Assembly: GCA_963754265.1 (NCBI GenBank)
Contig: CAVWFB010000004.1
Location: 124,001 to 188,000 of the forward strand
DNA: 64,000 nucleotides
DNA from: AC-32 sp963754265
Lineage (GTDB): Bacteria; Actinomycetota; Thermoleophilia; Gaiellales; Gaiellaceae
Direction of reading: 5' to 3'
The translations under genes and the position numbers were made by a program. Position 1 is the first letter of the stretch, and each line of letters opens with the position of its first letter. This document shows positions 28,711 to 38,190 of this stretch, one piece after another. The notes beneath the pieces were generated by a model. The model did no database searches. It was not told the origin of the DNA and saw nothing but the letters and a program-made list of their open reading frames with translations.

Positions 28711-28731
28711 CTCGAGGAACCATCGTGTGAC

Positions 28732-28757
28732 GAAGGGCCGCTTTCGGGCGGCCCTTC
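28732..28757 (+). terminator. terminator after first propeller gene
   Basis: Perfect 10-bp stem GAAGGGCCGC / GCGGCCCTTC with a TTTCGG loop, then a short T-containing tail. It separates the propeller gene from the subtilase gene. Confidence 0.8.
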
Positions 28758-28815
28758 GCTTTCCCGAAAAGGGTGATGGAGGAATCGCTACCCGCTGCCG
28801 AACTCTGACCTGGTG

Positions 28816-30564
28816 ATGCGGCTCACTCTTCTCCCTGCGACCCTTCTCTGCGCGCTCGCGTTCGCGGGCTCCGCGCTTGCTGCCGGGAACCCGTTCGGCG
28901 TCACCGTCGTCCGCTTCGCGCCGGGCACCACGCCGGCCCAGATGCGCGCGGCCGTCACCTCGGCCGGCGGGGTGGTGGTCGCCGATCTGAGCGAGATCGA
29001 CGCACTCGGCGTCGTCCCGCGCTCGAAGTCGTTCGCTCCTCGGCTCGCCACGAGCAAGGCGGTCACCGACCTCTTCCAGGATTCCGTCCTCACCACCGAG
29101 CGCGGCTCCGAAGAGCTCCGCCGCTCTGGGCGCGGCCCTGACGGCGGCCCCGGCGACGGACGCCACGGCTTCGTCGCCGACCCCTGGCACGACTTGGGCT
29201 CGTTCCTCGGTGTCACGAACCCCGAAGGGATCCTCCAGTGGGACGACGGGCGGATGAACGTGCCGTCCGCCTGGCGCCGCACCACCGGCGACCGCTCGAT
29301 CGCGGTCGCGGTCCTCGACACGGGCGTCCAGGCCAACCACCGCGAGCTGCGCGGCGTGCTCGACCCGTCGCTCGGCGGCAACTTCATCCCCTGCGACGAC
29401 CTCAAGGCGCTCTTCGGCCTCGGCGTCATCGACCGCGCTGGACTGCGGGACTGTCGCGACGGCGACTTCGAGGGCCACGGCACCTGGGTTGCGAGCCGGA
29501 TCGCGGGCGCCTCGAACGGTTTTGCCTCCAACGGCGTCGCCCCCGGGGTGCGCATCGGCTCCTACAAGGTTCTCGCGGCCGGGCTCGGCGGGCTCTCGAC
29601 CTGGATCCTCTCGGGCCTCGTCGCGGCCTGCTCCGACTCGCGAATCGACGTCGTGAACATGTCGATCGAGGGCTACATGAACCCGGACGACCCGTTCGAC
29701 GCCGACGACTACCTCCTCTTCACGGACGCTGTCGACTACTGCCTCGCGCGCGGGATCCCGGTCTTCGCCGCCGCCGGCAACGAGCACGTACGGGTCGACC
29801 GCGTCGACCTCGAGCTCGGCGGCCGGACGCTCGAGGGCGCCGGCCAGGTCTCGCTCGGCGCCGGCGGGATCGGAACAGCCTCCCCGGGAAGCGACTCCGT
29901 CGACGACTACGACCTCCGTGGCTGGCTGCCCGTTCCGGGCGGCGTCCCGGGCGTGACGATGGTCTCCGCGACGGCCAACGCGATCGGCGCCGCACCGGCG
30001 AACGTGCCCCTGCGTTGGCGTTCCCACCTCGGCGCCCGTGACCAGCTCGCCTACTACTCGAACTACGGCTCCCGCATCGACCTGGCCGCTCCCGGCGGCG
30101 CGCGGCGCTACCAGATCCCCGGCTACGACGGCGGCGACGGCGACATCCTCTACGGCGGCTGGGGCTCGTTCGGCGCCCTCTCCGACAAGGGGCTCATCTG
30201 CACCGACCCCTTCAGCTCGTCGCTCTTCAACGCGGCCTGCTTCTCGGCCAACGGCCAGTCGTTCGGCTGGCTGCAGGGCACCTCGATGGCAGCGCCCAAC
30301 GCGGCCGGTGTGGCAGCGCTCGTCCTCTCCGCCCGCCCCGAGCTGGGTAAACGCCCCGAGGCGCTCGTCCGGCGCCTGGAGCGGAGCGCCGGCGACGACA
30401 TGACGAACTACATGGGGCCGAACGACCCGGGCAACACCGCTCCCGCGCTCGACGGCTCGCCGTGCGACACCGGCTATTGCCACGTCAGCCAGTCACACCC
30501 CATCGGGTTCGCCGACGCCTATGGCGCCGGCCTGGTCGACGCCTCGGCCGCCGTCGGCCGATAA
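28816..30564 (+). CDS. secreted S8 subtilisin-like serine protease
   Basis: A 582-residue protease. Signal peptide MRLTLLPATLLCALAFAG with cleavage near SALA-AG. A propeptide-like stretch (VVRFAPGTTPAQMRAAVTSAGG) follows. The catalytic triad is complete: Asp in VAVLDTGVQ (about 173), His in FEGHGTWVA (about 220), Ser in QGTSMAAPNAAG (about 492). The insert between Asp and His is longer than in classical subtilisins. It sits between two giant propeller genes, each preceded by a promoter, so it may process them or other envelope proteins; that is inference. ATG 28816 is preferred to GTG 28813. Confidence 0.9.
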   Translation: MRLTLLPATLLCALAFAGSALAAGNPFGVTVVRFAPGTTPAQMRAAVTSAGGVVVADLSEIDALGVVPRSKSFAPRLATSKAVTDLFQDSVLTTERGSEELRRSGRGPDGGPGDGRHGFVADPWHDLGSFLGVTNPEGILQWDDGRMNVPSAWRRTTGDRSIAVAVLDTGVQANHRELRGVLDPSLGGNFIPCDDLKALFGLGVIDRAGLRDCRDGDFEGHGTWVASRIAGASNGFASNGVAPGVRIGSYKVLAAGLGGLSTWILSGLVAACSDSRIDVVNMSIEGYMNPDDPFDADDYLLFTDAVDYCLARGIPVFAAAGNEHVRVDRVDLELGGRTLEGAGQVSLGAGGIGTASPGSDSVDDYDLRGWLPVPGGVPGVTMVSATANAIGAAPANVPLRWRSHLGARDQLAYYSNYGSRIDLAAPGGARRYQIPGYDGGDGDILYGGWGSFGALSDKGLICTDPFSSSLFNAACFSANGQSFGWLQGTSMAAPNAAGVAALVLSARPELGKRPEALVRRLERSAGDDMTNYMGPNDPGNTAPALDGSPCDTGYCHVSQSHPIGFADAYGAGLVDASAAVGR

Positions 30565-30590
30565 CTGCCCATCTGGGCGGCGGTAGTCGC

Positions 30591-30619
30591 TTGACGCCGG
30601 ATCTAGGGCCGCATATAAG
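30591..30619 (+). promoter_or_regulatory. strong sigma-70-type promoter for second propeller gene
   Basis: TTGACG (30591-30596), exactly 17 bases, TATAAG (30614-30619). It is the closest match to the housekeeping consensus in the window. It gives a leader of about 148 bases to ATG 30774, G-rich and with a small GCGGCC/GGCCGC hairpin; I recognise no riboswitch in it. Confidence 0.7.
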
Positions 30620-30773
30620 GCACCCTGCATAAGCGCGAGGCGGTCACGGGGAGCGCTTCGCCCGGTGGGGGAGGTTCCGAGGGGGACACGCACAAGGCCA
30701 GAGTCGACGTGTGCAGCGGCCACAAGGGCCGCCGTTCCGCACCGGAGTCGGCACACAACCAAGGGGAGAATCG

Positions 30774-33700
30774 ATGACACGAACACGCACGAGCGTCCTG
30801 GGAGCGACGTTCTTTCTGCTCGCCGGGGCACTTGCGTTGACGCTGGTTCTCCTGACCGGACGCTCGTCCGGCGGGAACCAGGTCAAGCTCAGGCTCGGCG
30901 CCGGCGTCGCCGGCGCGGCGAGCAAGGAAACCTCCGCCGGAGAAGGACCAGTTGGCGGCTACGAGGCCTACGTCTCGGCCTCGCGGACCTATCCGGCGAA
31001 CGTGATCTCGCCGGCGATCGTCAAGCGCGCTCAGGCGACCTTCAGCCGGCTCGCCAAGCGCGACGCCCGGTTTGCCAAGACGGCACGGGGTCGCCACTTC
31101 CTGGACAACAACGGCGGGAAGTGGGAGCAGTACGGCCCGCGCAGGTTCGGCCTGGAGCCCGGCGTGATCTCGTTCTCGGGGGCGACGAACGTCACCTCGA
31201 GCCGCACGGTCGCGATCGTGGCCGACCCGGACTGCACGGCGAGCAAGTGCCGCGTCTGGGCCGGGACGTCGGGGGGTGGCGTCTGGATGACGGACAACAT
31301 CCTCGCGTCGGACCCGACGTGGCAGCAGATGAGCCCGGAGCGAGCTCGACCAGAACTCGGTCGGGCAGCTGGTGCTCGATCCCACCGACAAGAAGCACGA
31401 CACGCTCTACCTCGGCACCGGTGAGGGCAACCGCTGCTCGTCGGGCTGCGAGGCGGGGGTCGGCATCTACAAGTCGACCAACGGCGGCAAGAAGTGGAAG
31501 AAGCTCGACGACACGTGCGTCAGCAACGCGACGTACCCGTGCGTCAACCCCGGCAAGGACGCGTTCCTCGGCCGCGGGATCAACGGGATCGTGATCGATC
31601 CGCGCGACGGGAATCACATCTTCGTCGGCTCGGCCCAGGCGGTCCGCGGTCTTTCGCACACGATCGGCAACGGCGGGACGACTCGCCTCGAGCCGGGCGC
31701 GAATGATCCTGGCCTCTACGAGTCGTTCAACGGCGGGAAGACGTTCACCGAGGTCTGGAACGGGAACATTCCCGGCGGCTTCGGCGTCACCGACGTCGGC
31801 CTCGACCCGCTGAACCCGGACACCGTCTACGCGGCCGCGTTCGACGCGGGTGCGTGGCGGCGCGACGCGGGAGCGGCCCCGACGGCGTTCCAGCAGGTCT
31901 TCGCCCCGCAATTCCCGGGCGGCGGGACCGATCGCACGATGTTCGCAATGACCGTCAAGAACGGCAACACGCGCATGTACCTGACCGACGGCACGGCGAA
32001 CGGCGGTGGCATCGCCGGAGCTCTGGCGTCGAACTTCTGGCGCACGGATAACGCCAACCAGCCGGCGGGGACGCTGCTCGCCTCGCAGGCCGCGGGAGCA
32101 ACACCGCCCGTCGCTGCGACGCATACGTTCCCGGCCACCTTCACAGGCTGGCAGAACCTGACCTCGAAGACGACACGGCTGACCCGTACTTCGCCACGGA
32201 CGACTTCTGCACCGGCCAGTGCTGGTACGACGAGGACGTCTACACGCCCGCCGGGATGCCGGACACGGTCTACGTGATCGGCTCGAACCAGTACGGCGAG
32301 CAGCCGTGCAGCACCAAGGGCGTCGGTTGCGGCAACGGCCGCTCCAACGGCCGCGAGGTCCTGTACTCGAACACGGCCGGCGACCCGGACGGTTCGCGCA
32401 CTAACCTGCGCACGTTCACCGACCTGTCGTACGACGCCCGGGACACCGTGGCGCCGTGGTGCGCGTACGCGCCCTACTTCGCGCAACGGGTGCCTCCGCG
32501 CGCCGAACGGGATCCATCCCGACCAGCACGAGATCGTCGTCAACCCGGGGAACCCGACCCAGATCTTCGAGGGCTCCGACGGTGGCATGATCAGGACGAG
32601 CGGCGCGTTCGCCGACATCTCGTCCCAGTGCGACGATCCGTTCCGGAACGGCGGAGAGACCGCTTGCCGCCGACATGCGGGCAGCTACGCGGCCTGCAAG
32701 CGGCTGCTGTCGCGGGTGCCGGCGGCACTCGACCACGTCAACAACACGCTGAGCAGCACGCTGCAGTTCATCAACGTGGCGATCAACCCGTCGAACTCCT
32801 GCGAGGTCATGGGTGGCACGCAGGACAACGGCACGTGGTCGAACAACAACGGCTGCAGCCGCGACACGTTCAACCAGGTCATCTACGGCGACGGCGGCAA
32901 CGCCGTCTACGACGCCACGAATCCGACCTGGCGCTTCAACGAGTTCACCGGCGGGTTCAGTGACTCGAACTTCCGGAACGGCGATCCCGAGCGCTGGGTG
33001 ATCACCTCGGCCCCGCTGGTGAACAGCGGTGAGCCGTTCGCGTTCTACTGGCCGCAGATCGGCGATCCGAACCCGGCGCCGGGCACCCATCCGATCTACT
33101 CGGGCGGGCTGCATGTCTGGCGAACCTGGGCCTTCGGTGCCGGCACTCGCCGGCCAGGTCCCGCAGGACACGACCCCGAACATCGCCGACTACGAGGCGA
33201 ACTGTCCGGAGTTCGTGACCCCCGGCGGCCAGGCCGGCTGCGGCGACTACCGGCCGCTGGGCGGCCCGCTGTGCACGGGCCGCGACGTGCACCAACACGC
33301 CGGCGACCTGACGGGCACGGTCTACGGACCGGACCGCACCGGCGGCTCGATCTCGTTCATGGCCCGCGACGGCGCGGACCACGGGACGCTCTGGGTCGCC
33401 ACCTCGGCCGGCCGCATCTTCGTCACGCACAACGCGGATGCGTCCGACCCGGCGACGGTGACCTGGCACCGGATCGACAACGCCACCTCGCCGACCCGGT
33501 TCCCGAGCGGCATCTACGTCGATGCCTTCGACACCGGACACGCCTGGGTGAGCTACTCGGGCTACAACGCGGCAACGCCGATCGACTCCGGGCCACGTGT
33601 TCGAGGTCCGGGAGAACGGCTCCGCGCCCGGCTCGGGCACGCTTCACCAACCTGAACATCGAGGGCGGTGGTACGTCGAGCTTCCCGACGCCGTTCTCGG

Positions 33701-34005
33701 ACGGTGACCTGCCGGTCAGCGACGTCGTCCGCGACGACAACCAGGCAACGCTCTACGCGGCGACCGACTTCGGCGTGCTCGTCGGCCCGAACGACGGACA
33801 CTCCGGTTGGCACCTCACGAAGGGCATGCCGCGGTACGAGGTCATGCACCTCGAGATCCAGCCCTCGTCCAGGGTTCCGACCTGTGTTGGGTCGAGCACC
33901 TGCGAGCGGCTGATCTACGCGGCGACGCACTCGCAGGGCATCTGGAAGTTCGACCTGCGAGGTCCCGGCAACACCAACAACGGTCGCGGTCAGCAGAGCA
34001 ACTAG
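30774..34005 (+). CDS. second large exported propeller protein, six frameshifts
   Basis: A paralog of the protein at 25897, about 1,077 residues if the frame is restored. ATG 30774 follows AAGGGGAG; a signal peptide (VLGATFFLLAGALALTLVLL) is present. Asp-box blades (STNGGKKW, SFNGGKTF) and paralog landmarks (CTGQCWYDEDVYTPAGMPDTV, GGTQDNGTW, ATDFGVLVG) appear in order, but in changing frames. Shifts lie near 31340, 32168, 32485, 33137, 33588 and 33641: five of one extra base and one of a missing base. No in-frame stop breaks the conserved text otherwise. Either a recent pseudogene or, more likely, consensus error. Confidence 0.75.
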
Positions 34006-34027
34006 CTCGACCTAGCCCCCGACCCGC

Positions 34028-34055
34028 AAGAGGGCCGCCTTCGGGCGGCCCTCTT
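34028..34055 (+). terminator. terminator after second propeller gene
   Basis: A 12-bp stem AAGAGGGCCGCC / GGCGGCCCTCTT with a TTCG tetraloop. The stem core closely resembles the terminator after the first propeller gene. Confidence 0.85.
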
Positions 34056-34096
34056 CGTGGTCCGCGTGTACGGTCGGCGAGAGCCGGCCCCTCTCG

Positions 34097-34501
34097 CTAC
34101 GGCATGTATTCGAGGCAGACGATCTGCGAGAGGTTCACCGAGGCGCGGCTCCCCTTCGAGCCTCGCGCGACCACGGTGATGCTGTCGCAGCCTACGATGT
34201 TCTTGAACACGGCCAGGAAGGTCCCGCGCGCGCCGGCCGTGACGCTGAGGCGGCTTCCCCGGCCCTTGACCGTGAGCCCCACGCGCTCGTGTGCCCGGAA
34301 GTGCGTCCCTCTCACGGCCAGCGGGTTCTGGCCCCTGACCTCGAGGTCGGCTCGCCGGGTGTCGCTCGCCTGCTGAGACTGCGCGGCCGAGGGCTCGCGT
34401 GACGGTGAGCCCGAGGTCTGGCTGACCACGGTCGCGATCACGGCGGCGGATGCGAGCAGCGCCACCACGCCGAGGAGCGCCCTAGTACGCCACCGCTCCA
34501 C
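34097..34501 (-). CDS. small exported protein of unknown function
   Basis: A 134-residue protein with an N-terminal signal or anchor (RALLGVVALLASAAVIATVV), a low-complexity Ser/Gln linker and a beta-rich domain (ADLEVRGQNPLAVRGTHFRAHERVGLTVKG, quoted in part: NPLAVRGTHFRAHE) that looks like an Ig- or IPT-like fold. Two cysteines (VGCDS, IVCLE) may pair. Start GTG 34501 overlaps the lipA end by 20 bases on the same strand. No family recognised. Confidence 0.55.
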   Translation of the reverse strand: MERWRTRALLGVVALLASAAVIATVVSQTSGSPSREPSAAQSQQASDTRRADLEVRGQNPLAVRGTHFRAHERVGLTVKGRGSRLSVTAGARGTFLAVFKNIVGCDSITVVARGSKGSRASVNLSQIVCLEYMP

Positions 34502-35402
34502 GACCTGTAGCGGCTGCGTGCCGCTGCTCGTCGGCGCGATAACTAGAACGGACGAGTGGCCCGGAGAAGACCGAGCCGAAGCCCAGCGCCTCGCCCTGCT
34601 CGCGGAACCACCGGAACTCGTCCGGATGCACCCAGCGGTCGATCTTCGCGTGCTTCGCGCTCGGCTGGAGGTACTGGCCGATGGTGACCACGTCCACGCC
34701 GTGGGCGCGCAGGTCGGCCATCGTCTCGACCACCTCGTCGTTCGTCTCGCCGAGCCCGACGATGATTCCGGACTTGGTCAGCACCGGGTAGTCGGCGAGC
34801 TCCTTCGCCCGCTCGAGCAGCCAGAGCGCCCTGTCGTAGGACGCCTTGGCGCCGCGCATGCGCGCATGCAACCGGCGCACCGTCTCGATGTTGTGGTTGA
34901 ACACGTCGGGCCGCTCGGCGAGCACCGTCTGCAGCGCCTGCTCCTCGACGCCGAGAAAGTCCGGCGTGAGGATCTCGATCGTCGCCTCGGGCACCTTGTG
35001 CTTCAGTGCACGAATCGTCGCGGCGTAGTGACCCGCACCGCGGTCGTCCACGTCGTCGCGGTCGACCGATGTGACCACCACGTGCTTGAGGTTCATCTTC
35101 GCAGCGGTCGCCGCGAGCCGAAGCGGCTCGAGCGGATCCGGCGGGTGCTCCGGCCGGCCGGAGTGCACGTAGCAGTAGCGACAGGCGCGCGTGCAGGTGT
35201 CACCGAGGATCTGGAAGGTCGCCGTGCCGCGGCCCCAGCACTCGGAGATGTTCGGGCAGCGCGCCTCTTCGCAGATCGTGTTCAGGCTCGCGCCGTGGAT
35301 CAGCTTGCGGACGTCGAAGTAGGCGGAGTCCGCGCTCGGCGCGCGCACCTTCATCCATTCGGGCCGGCGTGGCCGCTCTGCTACGGGCAGAGAGCGCTCC
35401 AT
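34482..35402 (-). CDS. lipA: lipoyl synthase
   Basis: A 306-residue radical-SAM enzyme that inserts sulfur into octanoyl groups to make lipoyl cofactor. The auxiliary cluster cysteines are in CEEARCPNISECW (near 43-55) and the radical-SAM motif is CTRACRYCYV (near 68-77). TAGACT at 35415-35410 lies seven bases before ATG 35402, so the mRNA is probably leaderless. Its partner lipB and the lipoylated E2 gene are 3-6 kb away on the same strand. Confidence 0.95.
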   Translation of the reverse strand: MERSLPVAERPRRPEWMKVRAPSADSAYFDVRKLIHGASLNTICEEARCPNISECWGRGTATFQILGDTCTRACRYCYVHSGRPEHPPDPLEPLRLAATAAKMNLKHVVVTSVDRDDVDDRGAGHYAATIRALKHKVPEATIEILTPDFLGVEEQALQTVLAERPDVFNHNIETVRRLHARMRGAKASYDRALWLLERAKELADYPVLTKSGIIVGLGETNDEVVETMADLRAHGVDVVTIGQYLQPSAKHAKIDRWVHPDEFRWFREQGEALGFGSVFSGPLVRSSYRADEQRHAAATGRGAVAY

Positions 35403-35453
35403 TCCCTGGAGTCTAGAGACTGGCCGTGCTACGCCGACAGCGCCCGGGAGCGC

Positions 35454-36089
35454 TCAGGTGCACTTCCAGGGATCCAGATAGACATCGTCGATCTGGAAGG
35501 CGGCGCCGCTCCCGACCGGTGTGAAGCGGAAGGCGACGGCCCTGGTGCCGACCAGGCTCGTGACGTTGCCGAGCAGGAGCGCGAGCCGGGGCGAGGGCGC
35601 CCAGGAGGAGCCGGCCTTGACGGTTCCGCCGTCGAGCACGGTCAGAAGGCCGCCGACGAGGCTCGGGACGATCACCGAGACACGCAGCGAGCCCGTCGCC
35701 GAGCCGGCGTTGCGCATCACGAAGCGGAGATGCCAGTCACCCAGGGCGAAGCACATCGTCGCGCTGGAGGCGGAGCTTCCCTGAGGCAGGTAGAGCGAGT
35801 GGCGATCGGTCCGCTGGCGGAGGAAGAAGGGCTCGTTGCCGTCGACGACCCGTGCGCCCCCGGACAGTGCCCAGGACGCCGAGCTGTTCTCGAACGAGCC
35901 GTTCGGCAGGAGCGTGTAACGCGCCGAGTCGCCCCATTGCCCGAAGGCCTGCGTCGAGCTCGGATCGCAGTACGACGCCGAGCCGGTCGAGATGAGCCCC
36001 GCCTTCGCCGTCGAGGTCGTCGCCAGTGCCATCACGACGATCGCTCCAAGTGCCACTCGCAGTGCCGCCTTGCCCGCAGATGCCGCCAC
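35454..36089 (-). CDS. exported protein with jelly-roll-like domain
   Basis: A 211-residue exported protein of unknown function. The signal sequence (KAALRVALGAIVVMALATTSTAKA) is followed by LLPNGSFENSSASWALSGGARVV, a pattern common at the start of carbohydrate-binding jelly-roll domains, and ends VAFRFTPVGSGAAFQIDDVYLDPW, also typical of such folds. GTG 36089 is chosen over the ATG 36128 because AGGGAGGA is six bases upstream of it. Ligand unknown. Confidence 0.6.
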   Translation of the reverse strand: MAASAGKAALRVALGAIVVMALATTSTAKAGLISTGSASYCDPSSTQAFGQWGDSARYTLLPNGSFENSSASWALSGGARVVDGNEPFFLRQRTDRHSLYLPQGSSASSATMCFALGDWHLRFVMRNAGSATGSLRVSVIVPSLVGGLLTVLDGGTVKAGSSWAPSPRLALLLGNVTSLVGTRAVAFRFTPVGSGAAFQIDDVYLDPWKCT

Positions 36090-36158
36090 GCCATTCCTCC
36101 CTAGCCGATTCCTGCTCTCAGCTTCCACGCCTACGGGGGCGCCGCATCACCCTTCCGG

Positions 36159-37598
36159 GTGGCTGACGGTCGCTCTCCATCCCTCGTCCGAGTGAATCGG
36201 CGTCCCGGCCGCGTCAAGAGGGCGCCTCTCGAGGACGATGTCTTCCCCACGGTGTCCACTGCGGCCGACACTCCCCGCTCCGCCCTCTTCGACCCGGACG
36301 AGCAGCGCGTCATCGAGGAGCGCCGCGCCAGGCGCCTTCAACGCCTCGCGCGGAGGGAGCTCCTGTCCTTCGTCGTCTTCGCCGGAGGCTTCGTCGCGGT
36401 CGCCCTGCTGATGGCGGTGCTCATCCCGTCCCAGCGGAGCCCCGGCGTCTTCGCGGTGCTCATCCTGGTCGGTGCGTACGCAGCCGCGTTCCGGCTCGAC
36501 TTCGAGGTCGGGACCGGCTCCGCAGTGCCGACGCAGCTGATTCTCGTGCCGATGCTGTTCGTGCTCCCGGTGGGGCTCGTTCCACTCGCCGTCGCGGCCG
36601 GGATCGTGGTCGGCAGCCTCGACGAGTACGCGCGGGGCTCGCTCCGGCTTGGGCGCGTCGCCCTGCGGGTCGTCACCGCCTGGCATGCGGTGGGACCGGC
36701 GCTCGTGCTCGGGCTCGCGGGCGAGCGGTCCCCGAGCCTGTCCGACTGGCCGTTGTACGTCGCGGCGCTGCTCGCCCAGTTCGTCCTCGACGCCGCGTGC
36801 TCCATGGGCAGGGAGTGGCTCGCGCTCGGTGTCCGTCCCAGCGTCCAGCTCCGCGCGATGGGCTGGGTCTACGCGATCGACGCCGGGCTCGCGCCGATCG
36901 GGCTCGCGGTTGCCTTCGCGAGCCAGTCCTCGCCCTACGGCGTCGTGCTGGCGCTCCCGCTCGTCGGGCTGCTCTCCGTGTTTGCACGCGAGCGGCGTGT
37001 GCGGATCGACCACGAGCTGGAGCTCCGAGACGCCTATCGCGGCACCGCCTTCCTGCTCGGAGACGTCGTCGAGGCCGACGACGCGTACACGGGCATTCAC
37101 AGCCGCGCCGTCGTCGACCTGACCCTCGGCGTGGCCGACGAGCTCGGGCTCGGCTCGCGTGAGCGGCGCGACGCCGAGTTCGCGGCGCTGCTCCACGACG
37201 TCGGGAAGGTTCGGATTCCCAACACGATCATCACCAAGCCCGGGCCGCTGACACCCGAGGAACGGACGATCATCGAGCGCCACACGATCGAGGGCGAGCG
37301 GCTGCTGCTCCGCGTCGGGGGACTCCTCGGCGAGATCGGGCACATCGTCCGCTCGTGCCACGAGCGCTACGACGGGAAGGGCTACCCCGACGGGCTCGCA
37401 GGCGAGCAGATCCCGCTCCTCGCACGGATCGTCGCCTGCTGCGACGCGTTCAACGCGATGACGAGCGACCGCTCGTACCGTGCGGCTCTATCCGAGGCCG
37501 AGGCGGTCGAGGAGGTCCGTCGCGGGCGCGGAACGCAGTTCGACCCGCTCGTCGTCGACGCGCTGATCGAGACAGTCGCCTCTAGGCCGCGCTCTTGA
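36159..37598 (+). CDS. membrane HD-GYP domain protein
   Basis: A 479-residue protein with an N-terminal membrane region of about seven helices (residues 68-275) and a C-terminal HD-GYP domain. The domain shows LLHDVGKVRIP near 345, ERHTIEGERLL, and CHERYDGKGYPDGLAGEQIPL near 405, all metal and substrate motifs. HD-GYP proteins usually degrade cyclic-di-GMP; this is the likely role, untested. Start GTG 36159. The last 17 bases overlap the convergent TMEM175 gene. Confidence 0.85.
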   Translation: MADGRSPSLVRVNRRPGRVKRAPLEDDVFPTVSTAADTPRSALFDPDEQRVIEERRARRLQRLARRELLSFVVFAGGFVAVALLMAVLIPSQRSPGVFAVLILVGAYAAAFRLDFEVGTGSAVPTQLILVPMLFVLPVGLVPLAVAAGIVVGSLDEYARGSLRLGRVALRVVTAWHAVGPALVLGLAGERSPSLSDWPLYVAALLAQFVLDAACSMGREWLALGVRPSVQLRAMGWVYAIDAGLAPIGLAVAFASQSSPYGVVLALPLVGLLSVFARERRVRIDHELELRDAYRGTAFLLGDVVEADDAYTGIHSRAVVDLTLGVADELGLGSRERRDAEFAALLHDVGKVRIPNTIITKPGPLTPEERTIIERHTIEGERLLLRVGGLLGEIGHIVRSCHERYDGKGYPDGLAGEQIPLLARIVACCDAFNAMTSDRSYRAALSEAEAVEEVRRGRGTQFDPLVVDALIETVASRPRS

Positions 37599-38190
37599 CG
37601 CTGCCGAAGATCGCGCTCTCGATCACGTAGAAGAGCGCGATCGCCATGAACAGCACCACGCTCGTCGTCGGGCTCGCGAACGCGATCAGCGTCGCCGCGA
37701 GGTAGATGAACGGCCCGGGCAGATAGCTACGGCTGATCCCGGTCACGATCGCGGGATCGGCGTCGGGGCGAAGGAGCCTCTTCCCACGAGAGGCGTAGAA
37801 CCAGGTGATGCTGAACATGATCGCCGTCGCAACCATCGTGAAGCCGTAGGCGAGTGCTGCGTCTTGTGCGCCCTCGCCCCGGATGTGCTCGGCGACGAGC
37901 CTGGTCGGGAAGGGCACGAACGCGATGCACAGGAGCAGGCCGACAGTCGCGACCAGGAAGCGCCGGTCGGTCCGGTCGATCTGCGACATGACCGTGTGGT
38001 GGTTGATCCACATGATCCCGATCGTGACGAAGCTGACCGCGTAGGCCAGGTACGAAGGCCAGATGTGCAGGAGCTCCGTGCCGAGGTCGTGGACGTCCTC
38101 GGAGATCTGAGAGTCGACGTTGAGGATCAACAGGGTCGCCGCGATTGCGAAGACGCCGTCGGCGAAGGTCTCGATCCGGGAGGTGTTCAA
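37582..38190 (-). CDS. TMEM175-family (DUF1211) membrane protein
   Basis: A 202-residue protein with six helices. The hallmark RIETFADGVFAIAATLLIL near residue 5 matches the RxxxFSDGVFAI filter-proximal motif of TMEM175 potassium channels. Start is TTG 38190, overlapping the lipB stop as TTGA, so it is the last gene of the E1-E2-lipB operon. A functional link with that operon is not obvious. Confidence 0.85.
   Translation of the reverse strand: MNTSRIETFADGVFAIAATLLILNVDSQISEDVHDLGTELLHIWPSYLAYAVSFVTIGIMWINHHTVMSQIDRTDRRFLVATVGLLLCIAFVPFPTRLVAEHIRGEGAQDAALAYGFTMVATAIMFSITWFYASRGKRLLRPDADPAIVTGISRSYLPGPFIYLAATLIAFASPTTSVVLFMAIALFYVIESAIFGSVKSAA

Noticed and set aside
27577..30483. A 968-residue minus-strand open frame opposite the propeller and subtilase genes
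   Set aside because: Shadow frame with no motifs; the plus strand has signal peptides, Asp boxes and a complete protease triad.
30620..30773. c-di-AMP (ydaO) or c-di-GMP riboswitch
   Set aside because: G-runs suggested it, but the conserved core segments of either class are not present.
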